Positions 7,049 through 16,689 are shown, counted from the first letter of the stretch. The stretch: 34,358 nucleotides of DNA from Pseudomonadota bacterium (GCA_023434425.1 JAEYSS010000259.1:1-34358); one strand, 5' to 3'. Notes: generated by a model from the letters alone, not told the origin. Program-made: numbers and translations.

Positions 7049-8254
7049 TCAGGTGGCCGGAGACAACCGTTTCGCGGCCACAGCCAGCACGGCACGGGCA
7101 GCACGATGCGCCGGGAGCACAGGATCATCCGCGCCAAGCTGTGCGGCCACGGCGGCGCAGCCGTCGATCTGGCGCTGGCGGGCGGCGGGATCGGTCAGCA
7201 GTTGCAGCAAGGCTGGCGCGATTTTGTCGGCCGTGCAGTCCTGCTGCAGGAATTCCGGCATCACCACGCGCTGCTGCAGAATATTCACCAGCCCGACATA
7301 GGGAATCTTGATAAACCGCCGCATGATCGCCGCGGTGATCGGATTGACTTTGTAGGCCAGCACTGTCGGCGTGCTCGCCAGGCCAAGCTCCAGCGTCGCG
7401 GTACCGGACGCCGCCAGGGCAACCTCGGCTGCCAGCATCGCCGCATAGCGTTCCGGCGCCGTCTCCAGCACGGTGGCTGGGAATGGGAGCGAAGGTAGCG
7501 CGGCCCTCACTATCTCGGATACCGTTTCAACCGTGGGGATCACGAGATGCAGTTGTACGCTGGCCGACTGCACGCGCTGCAGAATTTCCGTGAAGACCGG
7601 CAGCAGCGCCTTTACTTCACCCTTGCGGCTGCCCGGCATCAGTGCCAGCAGGCGTGCATCGGAAGCAATGCCGTGACGTTGGCGAAAGCCCCGCCCCGCC
7701 GCCCCGGCTGCAGTTTCGGCCTCGCGGGCCGAGGCCAGCGTTTCGACAGCCGGATGGCCGACAAAAGTGGTCGGCAATCCGACAACCTCAAAATAGGGTG
7801 GCTCGAAAGGCAGCAAAGCCAACAGATGATCACACAGCCGCGCCAACCGTCTCGCCCGCGCCGGGCGCCAGGCCCACACTGTTGGCGCTACATAATGCAC
7901 GATGGGAAAGCTGCGGCCCAGCACACGCTGCATCACGCGGCGCGTGTAGCCCGGGCTGTCGATAGTCACAACCACGTCGGGCGATTCCTGCAGCAGGAAT
8001 TTCGCGGCCTGGTCGATGCGGCCGAGCAGGAAACGCGCCTTCGGCAGCAGTTCCACCACACCCATAATGGCCATGTCGCCAATGGGAAACAGGCTGTGCA
8101 GTCCCTCCGCTTCCATCTGAGCGCCACCGGTGCCGATGAATTCGACGCGACCGCCGGTCTCCGATCGCAGGGCGCGCATCAGGCTGGCACCTAACGCGTC
8201 GCCCGAAGGCTCACCAGCCAGCAGCGCGACGCGAAGCTTGCGATCATCCGCCAT
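7049..8254 (-). CDS. lpxB: lipid-A-disaccharide synthase
   Basis: LpxB joins UDP-2,3-diacylglucosamine and lipid X to make the beta-1,6 disaccharide of lipid A at the inner face of the cytoplasmic membrane. The 401-residue length fits the family (about 380-400). The N-terminal glycosyltransferase motif LLAGEPSGDALGASLM and the following GTGGAQMEAEGL, MGVVELLPK and DSPGYTRRV segments are typical, as is ALAASGTATLELGLASTPTVLAYKV (quoted in two parts: ALAASGTATLELGL and PTVLAYKV) near the C-terminus. Its ATG overlaps the end of lpxI by 11 bases, so translation is coupled to that of the enzyme that makes its substrate, lipid X. Confidence 0.97.
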   Translation of the reverse strand: MADDRKLRVALLAGEPSGDALGASLMRALRSETGGRVEFIGTGGAQMEAEGLHSLFPIGDMAIMGVVELLPKARFLLGRIDQAAKFLLQESPDVVVTIDSPGYTRRVMQRVLGRSFPIVHYVAPTVWAWRPARARRLARLCDHLLALLPFEPPYFEVVGLPTTFVGHPAVETLASAREAETAAGAAGRGFRQRHGIASDARLLALMPGSRKGEVKALLPVFTEILQRVQSASVQLHLVIPTVETVSEIVRAALPSLPFPATVLETAPERYAAMLAAEVALAASGTATLELGLASTPTVLAYKVNPITAAIMRRFIKIPYVGLVNILQQRVVMPEFLQQDCTADKIAPALLQLLTDPAARQRQIDGCAAVAAQLGADDPVLPAHRAARAVLAVAAKRLSPAT

Positions 8255-9071
8255 AGCGCAATCCGATCAGGAACAAGCCCAGGCGATCCGCAGCGTCGGC
8301 TGTAGCTGCGGCGTCGACCATCAGGGCTGCGCCGGCCTCGACCGCAATACCGGCCAGGCCGGCTGCTGCGGCATTCTCCATGGTTTTCACGCCGATCGTC
8401 GGCAGGTCCACCCGGCGATCCTGCTGCGGCTTGACGCATTTGACCAGCACACCGCCATGTGCAGACGGCTCGGTTGCCATTCGGTGCAGCAGCGCGTCGG
8501 TGCCGGCATCGTCCTCAAGGCCAACGATCTTACCCTGGGCGGCGACGGCGGCCTGCCCACGATCGGCTGCACCGAGGTCTCGCGCCGCGGCAAACGCCAA
8601 AGCCACATCGGCCAATTGTCCTGTCGTGGGCAGGTGGTTGCCGTAGGATTTCTCGCGCACCAGCAGCGAGGTCATCAGCGCGTCGGCGCCAATCGGGCGA
8701 AAGCCTTCCCGCTCGAAAACGTCCACAACAACGCGCAGAATGGCATCGTCACCCGTCAGCGCGGCCCTGAGCAATCTGGGTAACATCAGGGCGCCCCTCA
8801 GGTCGGGCTTCAGTGCCGTGAAATCCGGTTTCGCCACACTGCCGCAGAGACAGACTTCCTCAACACCAGCCGCCTTCAGCGCCTTCAGCAATGCGCCAAC
8901 CTGCGGCAGGTCAAACCAGCCATGTTCGACACCACTCACTGTAACCGGATCGCAGAAGCCGTTCAGAGCTGCAATATAGAGAGGCCTGCCCTCAATACGG
9001 CAGGTGTCGCGGATCAGGGCCGGAATCTGGCCGCCGCCGGCAATCAGTCCCAGTTTAGGCAGCGATGCCAT
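8244..9071 (-). CDS. lpxI: UDP-2,3-diacylglucosamine diphosphatase, LpxI type
   Basis: LpxI hydrolyses UDP-2,3-diacylglucosamine to lipid X and UMP; it is unrelated to LpxH and is the version known from Caulobacter and other alphaproteobacteria. The 275-residue protein shows the family start LPKLGLIAGGGQIPALI, the middle segment GEVGALLKALKAAGVE-like stretch (seen here as VGALLKALKAAGVEEVCLCG), then DDAILRVVVDVFEREGF and GTDALLHRM. I choose ATG 9071 because homologues begin just before the GLIAGGG motif; a longer frame to 9140 adds 23 residues read from lpxA sequence. The start overlaps the lpxA end by 17 bases and the stop overlaps the lpxB start by 11, an unusually tight packing. Confidence 0.95.
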   Translation of the reverse strand: MASLPKLGLIAGGGQIPALIRDTCRIEGRPLYIAALNGFCDPVTVSGVEHGWFDLPQVGALLKALKAAGVEEVCLCGSVAKPDFTALKPDLRGALMLPRLLRAALTGDDAILRVVVDVFEREGFRPIGADALMTSLLVREKSYGNHLPTTGQLADVALAFAAARDLGAADRGQAAVAAQGKIVGLEDDAGTDALLHRMATEPSAHGGVLVKCVKPQQDRRVDLPTIGVKTMENAAAAGLAGIAVEAGAALMVDAAATADAADRLGLFLIGLRYGG

Positions 9072-9855
9072 CTTGCGGCTGGCAAACGCCGCGCTTGGAG
9101 GCGTTACGGATGAAATCCACCAGCTCCTGCACGATGGCAATGCCGGCGAATTGCGTCGCCACGTCGTCCAGCCGCTTGCTCATCGTCTCGCCGCGCGCAA
9201 AGACCGCATCGTAGGCCTCGCGCAGTTTGCCGATATCTTCCCGCTCGAATCCGCGACGCTTGAGGCCGATCAGATTAAGCCCGGTGAGATGTGCGCGGTT
9301 GCCGATCACCATACCATAGGGAATGACGTCCTGCTCGACGCCCGACATGCCGCCGATCATCGCATGGGGGCCGATGCGGCAGAACTGATGGATGGCCGCC
9401 AGACCACCGACAAAGGCAAAATCGCCGACCTGAATATGGCCGGCCAGTGTGGCGTTGTTCGCCATGACGATGTTGTTGCCCAGCTGACAATCATGCGCCA
9501 CATGCGCGCCAGTCATGAACAGGCAATTGTCGCCAACCTTGGTCAGCATGCCGCCGCCTTCGGTGCCCGGATTCATCGTGACCCCTTCGCGGATCACATT
9601 GTTCTTACCGATTACCAGCCGCGACGGCTCGCCTTTGAACTTGAGATCCTGCGGGGCGTGACCGACCGAAGCGAAGGGAAAAATCTTCGTGCCGCTGCCG
9701 ATCGTGGTGATACCGGCCACTACCGCATGACTGAGCAGCTCGACGCCGTCCGCCAGTTCAGCCTGCGCGCCGACCACGCTGTAAGGTCCGATAGAAACAT
9801 CGGCGCCGAGCTTGGCCCCGTCTTCGACAATCGCGGTCGGATGGATCTTTGCCAT
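9055..9855 (-). CDS. lpxA: UDP-N-acetylglucosamine acyltransferase
   Basis: LpxA transfers a 3-hydroxyacyl chain from ACP to the 3-OH of UDP-GlcNAc, the first step of lipid A synthesis. The 266-residue protein begins MAKIHPTAIVEDGAKLG and is built of hexapeptide repeats of the left-handed beta helix (IGPYSVVG, IGSGTKIFP and others) followed by a helical C-terminal domain. The catalytic histidine is His121 in GAHVAHDCQLGNN. GGAAG lies upstream of the start. It follows fabZ after 7 bases and overlaps lpxI by 17. The family's acyl-chain ruler residues cannot be judged reliably from sequence alone. Confidence 0.97.
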   Translation of the reverse strand: MAKIHPTAIVEDGAKLGADVSIGPYSVVGAQAELADGVELLSHAVVAGITTIGSGTKIFPFASVGHAPQDLKFKGEPSRLVIGKNNVIREGVTMNPGTEGGGMLTKVGDNCLFMTGAHVAHDCQLGNNIVMANNATLAGHIQVGDFAFVGGLAAIHQFCRIGPHAMIGGMSGVEQDVIPYGMVIGNRAHLTGLNLIGLKRRGFEREDIGKLREAYDAVFARGETMSKRLDDVATQFAGIAIVQELVDFIRNASKRGVCQPQDGIAA

Positions 9856-9862
9856 AAGCCGC

Positions 9863-10333
9863 TTACTTCCTGTCGAGAATCATGGCGGAGAAGATCGCCT
9901 CGGCGGCGAGCTTGCCGTCGACCATCGCCTTGCCCTCGAACTTCCAGACCGGGCCCCGCTGCTTGATGGCGGCAACGTGGATATGCATCTGGTCACCGGG
10001 GGTGACGGGCTTGCGGAACCGGGCTTCGTCGATGGTCATGAAATATACAAGCTTCCCTTCGGCTTCCTTGCCGAGGCTGTGCACAACGACCACGGCGGCG
10101 GTCTGCGCCATGGCTTCGACAATCATCACGCCAGGCATCACTGGCTGCGTGGGGAAGTGGCCGGTGAATTGCGGCTCGTTGATCGTGACATTCTTGATGC
10201 CGATCGCACTCTTGCCGACCTTCAGGTCGACCACACGATCAATCAGAAGCATCGGGTAACGGTGCGGGATCATTTCCATGATCCGCAGGATATCGATGCT
10301 CTCGACGCTGGCTGCCACCTCGGCTTCACTCAT
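9863..10333 (-). CDS. fabZ: 3-hydroxyacyl-ACP dehydratase
   Basis: FabZ dehydrates (R)-3-hydroxyacyl-ACP in fatty-acid elongation and competes with LpxA and LpxD for the same substrate, which explains its place among the lpx genes. The 156-residue hot-dog-fold protein carries catalytic His59 (FTGHFPTQPVMPG) and Glu73 (VMIVEAMAQ) and the N-terminal MIPHRYPMLLIDRV motif. Its ATG overlaps the lpxD stop by 8 bases. Confidence 0.97.
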   Translation of the reverse strand: MSEAEVAASVESIDILRIMEMIPHRYPMLLIDRVVDLKVGKSAIGIKNVTINEPQFTGHFPTQPVMPGVMIVEAMAQTAAVVVVHSLGKEAEGKLVYFMTIDEARFRKPVTPGDQMHIHVAAIKQRGPVWKFEGKAMVDGKLAAEAIFSAMILDRK

Positions 10334-11357
10334 GGTCCGTACCCTTCTTCTGCGCCAGGCGCCTGAGTGTGGCCACCTGACGGAAATATTCCTTAACTCT
10401 GGTTGCCGGAATGCCGAAGTGGCTTTCTCCGGCCGGGATATCCGTCATCACGCCCGACTTGGCGCCAATACGGACACCTGAACCGATCTTGAGATGACCC
10501 GCCACGCCGCTCTGCGCCGCCAGTACGACGAAATCGCCGAACTCGGTCGAACCGGCAACCCCGGCCTGGGCTATGATGATACAGCCGCGACCAAGAGTGA
10601 CGTTGTGCCCGATTTGCACCAGATTATCAATCCAACAGCCCGGGCCGATCACGGTATCGGGGCCCGCGCCGCGGTCGATGGTGCTGTTGGCGCCGACCTC
10701 GCAATCGCTTCCGATCTGCACGCGGCCAAGCTGCGGCACTTTCACATGCCCCGCCGGATCCGGCGCAAAGCCGAAACCGTCCTGGCCGATGCGGACGCCG
10801 GGATGCAGCAGCACCCGGTCGCCGATCAGGCAATGACTCAACGTTACCTGCGGGCCGATCCGGCAGTCCCTGCCCAGCACCACACTGCGGCCGATCACCG
10901 TGCCGGCGCCGATCGATGAGCCTTCCCCGATCGTGACCCCTGCCTCGATCACTGCATGGGCGGCGACCGCGACGCCCTCAGCCAGACGCGCAGTTGGGTC
11001 GACAACGGCAGTCGGATGGATGCCGGAGATCGCCCTGGGCGCCGGATAAAACAGCTGCGCCACCCGGGCATAAGTCAGATACGGCTTCGGCGAGAGCAGC
11101 AACGCCACACCGGCCGGGGCGAGCGCGGCATGCTTTTCATGCAGGATGCAGGCGCCGGCCTTCGTCTGTGCAAAGGCTTCCGTGTATTTCGGATTGTCCA
11201 GGAAACTGAGCTGACCCGATCCCGCCTGATCGAGCGTGGCGACGTCATCGACCAAACGACCCGCCATGGCCGCGTCGGCAAGGCGGGCACCGCAGCGCTC
11301 CGCCAACTCACCGAGAGTGAATGGCCCGGCCCGCTCGAAGAAGCGCGGATCCGCCAT
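10326..11357 (-). CDS. lpxD: UDP-3-O-acylglucosamine N-acyltransferase
   Basis: LpxD adds the second 3-hydroxyacyl chain, on the 2-amino group of UDP-3-O-acylglucosamine, in lipid A synthesis. The 343-residue length is usual. The N-terminal uridine-binding domain (about residues 1-110, with SFLDNPKYTEAF and YLTYARVAQLFYP) is followed by the hexapeptide beta helix. The catalytic histidine is His251 in NLVQIGHNVTLG. The C-terminal helix region ends ATLRRLAQKKGTDHE. The gene starts 3 bases after the skp stop and overlaps fabZ by 8. Confidence 0.97.
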   Translation of the reverse strand: MADPRFFERAGPFTLGELAERCGARLADAAMAGRLVDDVATLDQAGSGQLSFLDNPKYTEAFAQTKAGACILHEKHAALAPAGVALLLSPKPYLTYARVAQLFYPAPRAISGIHPTAVVDPTARLAEGVAVAAHAVIEAGVTIGEGSSIGAGTVIGRSVVLGRDCRIGPQVTLSHCLIGDRVLLHPGVRIGQDGFGFAPDPAGHVKVPQLGRVQIGSDCEVGANSTIDRGAGPDTVIGPGCWIDNLVQIGHNVTLGRGCIIIAQAGVAGSTEFGDFVVLAAQSGVAGHLKIGSGVRIGAKSGVMTDIPAGESHFGIPATRVKEYFRQVATLRRLAQKKGTDHE

Positions 11358-11360
11358 CCG

Positions 11361-11945
11361 TCATTTCCCGGCGGGCAGGTTCACTTTGACGGTCGGCAGG
11401 CGCTGGTCGAGGCGCTTCAGCACTTCCGGCGTGATGTCGATGCTGTCGCCGATGAAGATCTGAACCTGGGCACGATCGAGCACCATGTTGAAGCCGCGTT
11501 CCGTCGCCAGCCCTTTCAGGATCTCTATCACCTGAACTGTCACCTGCTCACGCACGCCATTCAGCATTTTTTCCAGCGATTGCGAACGCTCCTGGATACG
11601 CTTCTGCAACTCGATCACCTTGGCCTGGAAGGCCTGGCGGCGCTGCTCGAAAGCTTCCGGCGACAGCACAGAACGCTGGCGGGCGATTTCCTGCTCCTCG
11701 GCGCGGAGCTTCTCTTCTTCCTTGGCGATCTCGGACTGGAAGTTGAAGCGGAACTGCTCAAGCTGCTGACGCGCATTCTTCAAGGCCGCCGCCTCGCGAT
11801 TGACCCGCTGGCTGTCGATCACCGCAATAATCGACGGCGGCACCTTGCCGCCGGCCGCCTGGGCCAGTGCAAGACCGGGTATCGCCGATAACGCCAGCGC
11901 GACCAGCGCGACCAGCGCAATTGCGGTTTTCATGACGAACTTCAT
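11361..11945 (-). CDS. skp: OmpH/Skp-family periplasmic chaperone
   Basis: Skp (OmpH) chaperones unfolded outer-membrane proteins across the periplasm to the BAM complex. This 194-residue version has a signal peptide (hydrophobic VALVALALSAIPGLALAQA, cleavage near AQA), then the family start IAVIDSQRVNRE and a long charged, Glu/Gln/Lys/Arg-rich coiled coil (about residues 50-140), and a C-terminal part AQVQIFIGDSIDITPEVLKR. I use ATG 11945; a TTG three codons upstream and an ATG four codons downstream are alternatives. It lies between bamA and lpxD with short gaps, the usual neighbourhood. Confidence 0.93.
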   Translation of the reverse strand: MKFVMKTAIALVALVALALSAIPGLALAQAAGGKVPPSIIAVIDSQRVNREAAALKNARQQLEQFRFNFQSEIAKEEEKLRAEEQEIARQRSVLSPEAFEQRRQAFQAKVIELQKRIQERSQSLEKMLNGVREQVTVQVIEILKGLATERGFNMVLDRAQVQIFIGDSIDITPEVLKRLDQRLPTVKVNLPAGK

Positions 11946-11960
11946 AACTGTCAAACCTTG

Positions 11961-14282
11961 CTAAAAGCGGGAACCGAAATTGATGCGTATGACTTCCTTC
12001 TCGTCATACTCTTCCTTGACGATCGGGAAGCCGAAGTCGACACGGATCAGACCAAGCGGCGATTTCCACTGCACGCCGGTACCGAGCGAGACGCGGATGC
12101 TCTTGTCGTCAACCACCTCGGTGCCGGAGTCGGGCGTATCCCACAGCGTGCCGGCAATGGCGAACAGGCGGCCCTTGATGCCGAATTCATTCGGCAAGCC
12201 GATCGGGAAGGTCATGTCGGCTTCGCCGGTGTAATATTTCGTACCGCCGAGCGAGTCCTTGGTGGTGATATCGCGCGGACCAATACCACCCGTTTCAAAA
12301 CCACGGAAGCTGTCGCCACCGATGAAGAAACGGTTCGGCAGGCGCACATCGTCGCTCAGCCCGTTAATCATGCCGAACTCGGTTGCAAACGACAGCACCG
12401 TTTCGTCGGTCACGGCAAAGTACTTCGCGGCGTTCACGACATTCTTCACATAGTGTTCGGTGCCACCGATACCAGCAAATTCCTGCGACAGTCTTACATA
12501 GTAACCCGACGTCGGCTCGATCCTGTCATCGCGGCGGTCGTAGGTCAGCGCATGGCCGATGGCGGAGGTGAGATAGGTGCCTTCCTGCGCCCGGATAAAC
12601 CGCGAAGCCGAGTATTCGATGTTATCGATCTTGTCTTCCCGGATACGATAATAAACGAGCTGAGAGAGGTTTTCGGTGATGGGATAGGCCAACCGGGGCG
12701 TCAGCGACGTGGTGGTCTGATCCAGACTGCTGCGCTCGGTGTAGTCGGTACGGCGACGCAGGATGTCCGCGCCGGCCGCCAGCTCGCGATCGAGGAAATA
12801 CGGCTCGGTGAACGAGGAGTCGATCTGCTGTCGACGGGTCGACAGGCTGAAGCCAAGCTTGAGATCCTGACCGCGTCCCAGCAGGTTGCGCTCGCGGATC
12901 GAGATGTCGCCCAGCACACTTTCCGTGGTCGAGTAGCCGACACCGAAGGACAGTTCACCGGTCGACTTCTCCGACACCTCAGCCGTCAGCACCACCTTGT
13001 CCGGCGCGCTGCCGCGGTTTTCGCTGATCTCGACCTTTTCGAAGAAGTTCAGGCCACGCAGCCGCGTACGCGTTCGCCGCAGTTTGGCTGAGTTGAAGGC
13101 GTCGCCTTCGACGAGCCGGAATTCGCGGCGGACGACCTTGTCGAGCGTGCGGACATTGCCGACGATATCAATGCGCTCGACAAAGACGCGCGGGCTCTCG
13201 CCGATGCGATAGGTAACATCGATGATGCGCTTTTCACGGTCCTTGTTGACGTCCGGACGCACGTCGACAAAGGCGTATCCGAAACGCCCGAGCTCGGTTG
13301 TGATGTCCTGAATCGTCTTCTCGACCAGATCGGCGTTGTAGATTTCCCCGGTTTTGGTCTGAAGGAAGTCGCGCACCTGGGCGCCGTCGACACCCTTCAG
13401 CTCGCTCACCACATCCATCTTGCCGAAACGGTAGCGCTCACCCTCTTCCACCGTAAACGTGATCAGAAACTTTTCACGGTTCGGCAGCAGCTCGGCCACG
13501 GCATTGGTCACCGCAAAGTCGGCATATCCCTTGCTGAGGTAGAATTTGCGCAGCTTCTCGCGATCGAACGTCACCCGATCAGGGTCGTAGCTGTCGTCCG
13601 AACTCAGGAAACGCCACCAGGCGCTTTCCTTGGTCTGGATCTGCTCGCGTAACTGCGAGTCCGAATAGCGATTGTTGCCGATGAAACGGATGCGGCTGAC
13701 CCCGGTGAGCGGGCCTTCGACAATCTCGAAGACAAGGTCGACACGGTTCTGCGGCAGCTGGATCACTTTCGGCTCGACCGTGGCGGCAAAACGGCCGCTG
13801 CGGCGATAGATCTGCTGGATGCGCTGCGTATCGGCCTGCACCTTGGCGCGTGTGTAGACTTGCCGCGCCTTGAGCTGCAGCTCGCTGCGGAGCTGCTCGA
13901 CCTGCATGCGGCGATTGCCCTCGAACAGGATCCGGTTAATGACCGGATTCTCCGTCACGCGCACAATCAGTGTGCTGCCCTGCATCCGCAGGTTCACGTC
14001 GGCGAACAGGCCTGTGGCAAAGAGCGCCTTCAACGATTTGTCGGCTTCAGCGCTCGAATAGGCCGAACCTGGCTGCAGGGTCAGGTAATTCTGAATTGTG
14101 GAAAGCTCGATACGCTGATTGCCCTCGACCATGACATCGCGGACCGTGCCGGCGACGGGCTGCCCCTGTGCCATGGCCTGTATGTGGCAGATGAATACGG
14201 CAACCGTCAGAACAGCGGCCAGAATACCCCGGCGCAACCGCCGCAGTGCATCGTATTGGACCATCCCCGCCACACTTCCCAT
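11961..14282 (-). CDS. bamA: outer-membrane protein assembly factor BamA
   Basis: BamA is the central component that folds and inserts beta-barrel proteins into the outer membrane. The protein has about 773 residues from ATG 14282: a signal peptide (RRGILAAVLTVAVFICHIQ, ending AMA), five POTRA domains starting at VRDVMVEGNQRIEL and including VRITVSP-like repeats such as IRFIGNNRYSDSQLREQI, and a C-terminal 16-strand barrel. In the barrel, GFETGGIGPRD matches the conserved (V/I)RGF loop-6 region with Phe-Arg-Gly-Phe, and the chain ends INFGSRF with the terminal aromatic that BAM recognises. The start is uncertain: GTG 14303, ATG 14282 and ATG 14264 are all in frame. Confidence 0.96.
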   Translation of the reverse strand: MGSVAGMVQYDALRRLRRGILAAVLTVAVFICHIQAMAQGQPVAGTVRDVMVEGNQRIELSTIQNYLTLQPGSAYSSAEADKSLKALFATGLFADVNLRMQGSTLIVRVTENPVINRILFEGNRRMQVEQLRSELQLKARQVYTRAKVQADTQRIQQIYRRSGRFAATVEPKVIQLPQNRVDLVFEIVEGPLTGVSRIRFIGNNRYSDSQLREQIQTKESAWWRFLSSDDSYDPDRVTFDREKLRKFYLSKGYADFAVTNAVAELLPNREKFLITFTVEEGERYRFGKMDVVSELKGVDGAQVRDFLQTKTGEIYNADLVEKTIQDITTELGRFGYAFVDVRPDVNKDREKRIIDVTYRIGESPRVFVERIDIVGNVRTLDKVVRREFRLVEGDAFNSAKLRRTRTRLRGLNFFEKVEISENRGSAPDKVVLTAEVSEKSTGELSFGVGYSTTESVLGDISIRERNLLGRGQDLKLGFSLSTRRQQIDSSFTEPYFLDRELAAGADILRRRTDYTERSSLDQTTTSLTPRLAYPITENLSQLVYYRIREDKIDNIEYSASRFIRAQEGTYLTSAIGHALTYDRRDDRIEPTSGYYVRLSQEFAGIGGTEHYVKNVVNAAKYFAVTDETVLSFATEFGMINGLSDDVRLPNRFFIGGDSFRGFETGGIGPRDITTKDSLGGTKYYTGEADMTFPIGLPNEFGIKGRLFAIAGTLWDTPDSGTEVVDDKSIRVSLGTGVQWKSPLGLIRVDFGFPIVKEEYDEKEVIRINFGSRF

Positions 14283-14313
14283 CAAATGCAGACCGCCCCT
14301 CACTTAGCCGGAT

Positions 14314-15450
14314 TCACGAGAAAAGCCCAGTGAGGAAATTGAAAATAGGCAGGCGATTCAAATCGTTCCAGGTGGCAAAGAGGAACAGCGACATGACCAG
14401 GGCAAAACCGACGCGGAAGCTGTATTCCTGCGCCCGCTCACCCAGCGGGCGGCCGCGGACGGCCTCGTAGCCGTAAAACAGCAGATGACCGCCATCCAGC
14501 ATGGGGACCGGGAAAAGGTTGATCAGGCCGATGGCAACCGACAGTGTGGCCATCAGGGAAACCAGGCCCAGCCAGCTGGACTTGGCGACGTCACCCGACA
14601 TTTTGGCGATCCCGAGCGGACCGCTGAGCTGGTCGCCGGATTCGCGGCCCTGAATGATCCGCCCCAGGTAAGTGAAAGTATTGGCCACCACCTGCCAGGT
14701 CTCACGCACCGCCTGAACCAGGGCGGTGCCCGGGTCATGACGGACGAAATCGATTCCGGCAGTCCGGATGCCGATCTGGCCGACCCGATGTGTGCCACCC
14801 GACCCGTCCGGCACATCCACGCGCAGCGGCACGACCGTCAGACCGATTTCCCCGCCATCGCGCAGCACCCGCATCGCAATCGGCGTCTCGGCGCGCAGCG
14901 CCACATAGGCACGCAACTCCTCGAACCGCTGAATCTCGGTGCTGTCGGCCGCCAGGATGCGATCGCCCGGACGCAGACCCGCAGCCTCAGCTGCGCTGCC
15001 CGGCACCACGTCGCCGACCACCGGCGGAGTGAACGGCTGGCCGACCAGGCTGAACAAGGCAGCATAAATCAGGATCGCGAAAATGAAGTTGGCCACCGGG
15101 CCTGCCGCCACGATGGCGGCGCGCTGGCCCAGCGTCTTGTGGTGGAACGACACCTTGCGCTCATCGGCGCTCATCGTCGAAACCGCCGCATTGTCCGTCG
15201 TCGATGCCGCATCGGCATCGCCGAAGAATTTCACATAGCCGCCGAGCGGCACCGCGCTGATTTTCCAGCGCGTATCGTGCTTGTCGTGCCAGCCGAACAG
15301 TTCGGGCCCGAAGCCGATCGAGAAGACCTCGACCCGCACGCCGCAGCGCCGCGCCACCCAGTAATGCCCGAGTTCATGCACGAAGACGATGATCGTGAGG
15401 ACGACCACGAAAGGGATGATGTAGCCAGCAAGATTCGTAACGAAATCCAT
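14314..15450 (-). CDS. rseP: site-2 intramembrane zinc protease RseP
   Basis: RseP cuts transmembrane segments, classically the anti-sigma factor RseA in the envelope stress response, and clears signal-peptide remnants. The 378-residue protein has the zinc motif HELGH at residues 25-29 in the first transmembrane helix and the second motif PVPMLDGGH with Asp319. It carries one visible PDZ domain (about 140-215, PPVVGDVVPGSAAEAAGL, GDRILAADS), whereas the E. coli protein of about 450 residues has two. Three or four hydrophobic segments fit the family topology. It lies between dxr and bamA, linking envelope stress to barrel assembly. Confidence 0.96.
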   Translation of the reverse strand: MDFVTNLAGYIIPFVVVLTIIVFVHELGHYWVARRCGVRVEVFSIGFGPELFGWHDKHDTRWKISAVPLGGYVKFFGDADAASTTDNAAVSTMSADERKVSFHHKTLGQRAAIVAAGPVANFIFAILIYAALFSLVGQPFTPPVVGDVVPGSAAEAAGLRPGDRILAADSTEIQRFEELRAYVALRAETPIAMRVLRDGGEIGLTVVPLRVDVPDGSGGTHRVGQIGIRTAGIDFVRHDPGTALVQAVRETWQVVANTFTYLGRIIQGRESGDQLSGPLGIAKMSGDVAKSSWLGLVSLMATLSVAIGLINLFPVPMLDGGHLLFYGYEAVRGRPLGERAQEYSFRVGFALVMSLFLFATWNDLNRLPIFNFLTGLFS

Positions 15451-15468
15451 GTCGCCTCGACCGCCGGC

Positions 15469-16689
15469 CTATCGCCGGCTCCGTCCTCTCGTTTGCACCC
15501 GGATCACCCGGTCGTCATCCGTCGGGTTGATCAGATGCAGTGCGTAACGTCGCGCAGCGCCGTCGGCCTCATGGACCGCGGCAAGCTCGCCGAGCGGTCC
15601 GCTGGGTACGCGGCTCAGTGTCTGCTCGACAATCCGGGTGATGTCGAGAAACCCGATACGACCGTTCAGGAAGGCGTCGACAGCGACCTCGTTGGCTGCG
15701 TTCAGGATAGTAGGTGCGCTGCCCCCGCTTTGCAAGGCTTGCCGCGTCAGGTTCAGGGCAGGAAAACGAGCAAAATCAGGCACTTCGAAGGTCAACTTGG
15801 CGGTCGCGGCCAGATCCAGCCGGGCCGCCGGGGTTGGCATCCGGGCTGGCCAGGCCAGCGCCACCGCGATCGGGGTTCGCATGTCCGGTGTGCCCAACTG
15901 TGCCAGCACCGACCCGTCCACATAGGAAACCATGCTGTGGATCACCGACTGCGGGTGGATCAGCACCTCGATCCTGGCCTCCGGCACCGAGAACAGGAAG
16001 CTCGCCTCGATCAGCTCCAGCCCTTTGTTCATCAGCGTGGCGGAATCGACGGAAATCTTCGCGCCCATGCTCCAGACCGGATGGGCGATGGCCTGGGCCG
16101 GGGTCACTTCGCGCATCTCGCTGAGATTCAGGGTGCGGAACGGCCCGCCCGACGCGGTGAGGATAATCCTGTCGACACTGTCCGGGTTGTCGAAATCGAA
16201 GACCTGAAAGATCGCATTATGCTCGGAATCGACCGGCAGGATGGTGGCCCCGTGCAGGAGCGCTTCACGCATCACCAGCGGTCCGGCGCAGACCAGGCTT
16301 TCCTTGTTGGCCAGCGCCACCAGTGCGCCGCGTCGCACGGCCGCAAGCGTCGGCTCCAGTCCTGCGGCGCCCACGATGGCAGCCATCACCCACTCGGCAG
16401 GCCGGGCGGCGGCCTCAACAATAGCCCCGGCTCCCGCAGCCGTTTCGATACCGCTGCCCGCGAGACGCTGGCGCAGGTCAGACAGCAGGCTCTCGTCCCC
16501 GATGACCGCGAGCCGGGCCTTCAAGCTCAAGGCTTGCTCGGCGAGCAGTGCAACATTGCTCTGTGCGGTCAGCGCCTCGACCGGGAAACGGTCGGGTTCG
16601 CGGCTGATCAGGTCGATGGTGGAACGGCCGACCGAGCCAGTCGACCCCAGGATCGTGACACGGCGGATATCGGGTCTGGTCAGCCCCAC
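15469..16689 (-). CDS. dxr: 1-deoxy-D-xylulose-5-phosphate reductoisomerase
   Basis: Dxr (IspC) converts DXP to MEP with NADPH, the committed step of the non-mevalonate isoprenoid pathway, and so feeds undecaprenyl phosphate synthesis by uppS upstream in the cluster. The 406-residue protein shows the nucleotide motif ILGSTGSVGRSTIDLI, ALANKESLVCAG, the metal and substrate motif SVDSATLMNKGLELIEA, HPQSVIHSMV and the C-terminal NAANEVAVDAFL. I place the start at GTG 16689, preceded by GGGGAGG five bases upstream and overlapping the cdsA end by 10 bases; an ATG at 16716 in the same frame is possible. The open frame continues far upstream (to 17169) but that part is cdsA read out of frame. Confidence 0.95.
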   Translation of the reverse strand: MGLTRPDIRRVTILGSTGSVGRSTIDLISREPDRFPVEALTAQSNVALLAEQALSLKARLAVIGDESLLSDLRQRLAGSGIETAAGAGAIVEAAARPAEWVMAAIVGAAGLEPTLAAVRRGALVALANKESLVCAGPLVMREALLHGATILPVDSEHNAIFQVFDFDNPDSVDRIILTASGGPFRTLNLSEMREVTPAQAIAHPVWSMGAKISVDSATLMNKGLELIEASFLFSVPEARIEVLIHPQSVIHSMVSYVDGSVLAQLGTPDMRTPIAVALAWPARMPTPAARLDLAATAKLTFEVPDFARFPALNLTRQALQSGGSAPTILNAANEVAVDAFLNGRIGFLDITRIVEQTLSRVPSGPLGELAAVHEADGAARRYALHLINPTDDDRVIRVQTRGRSRR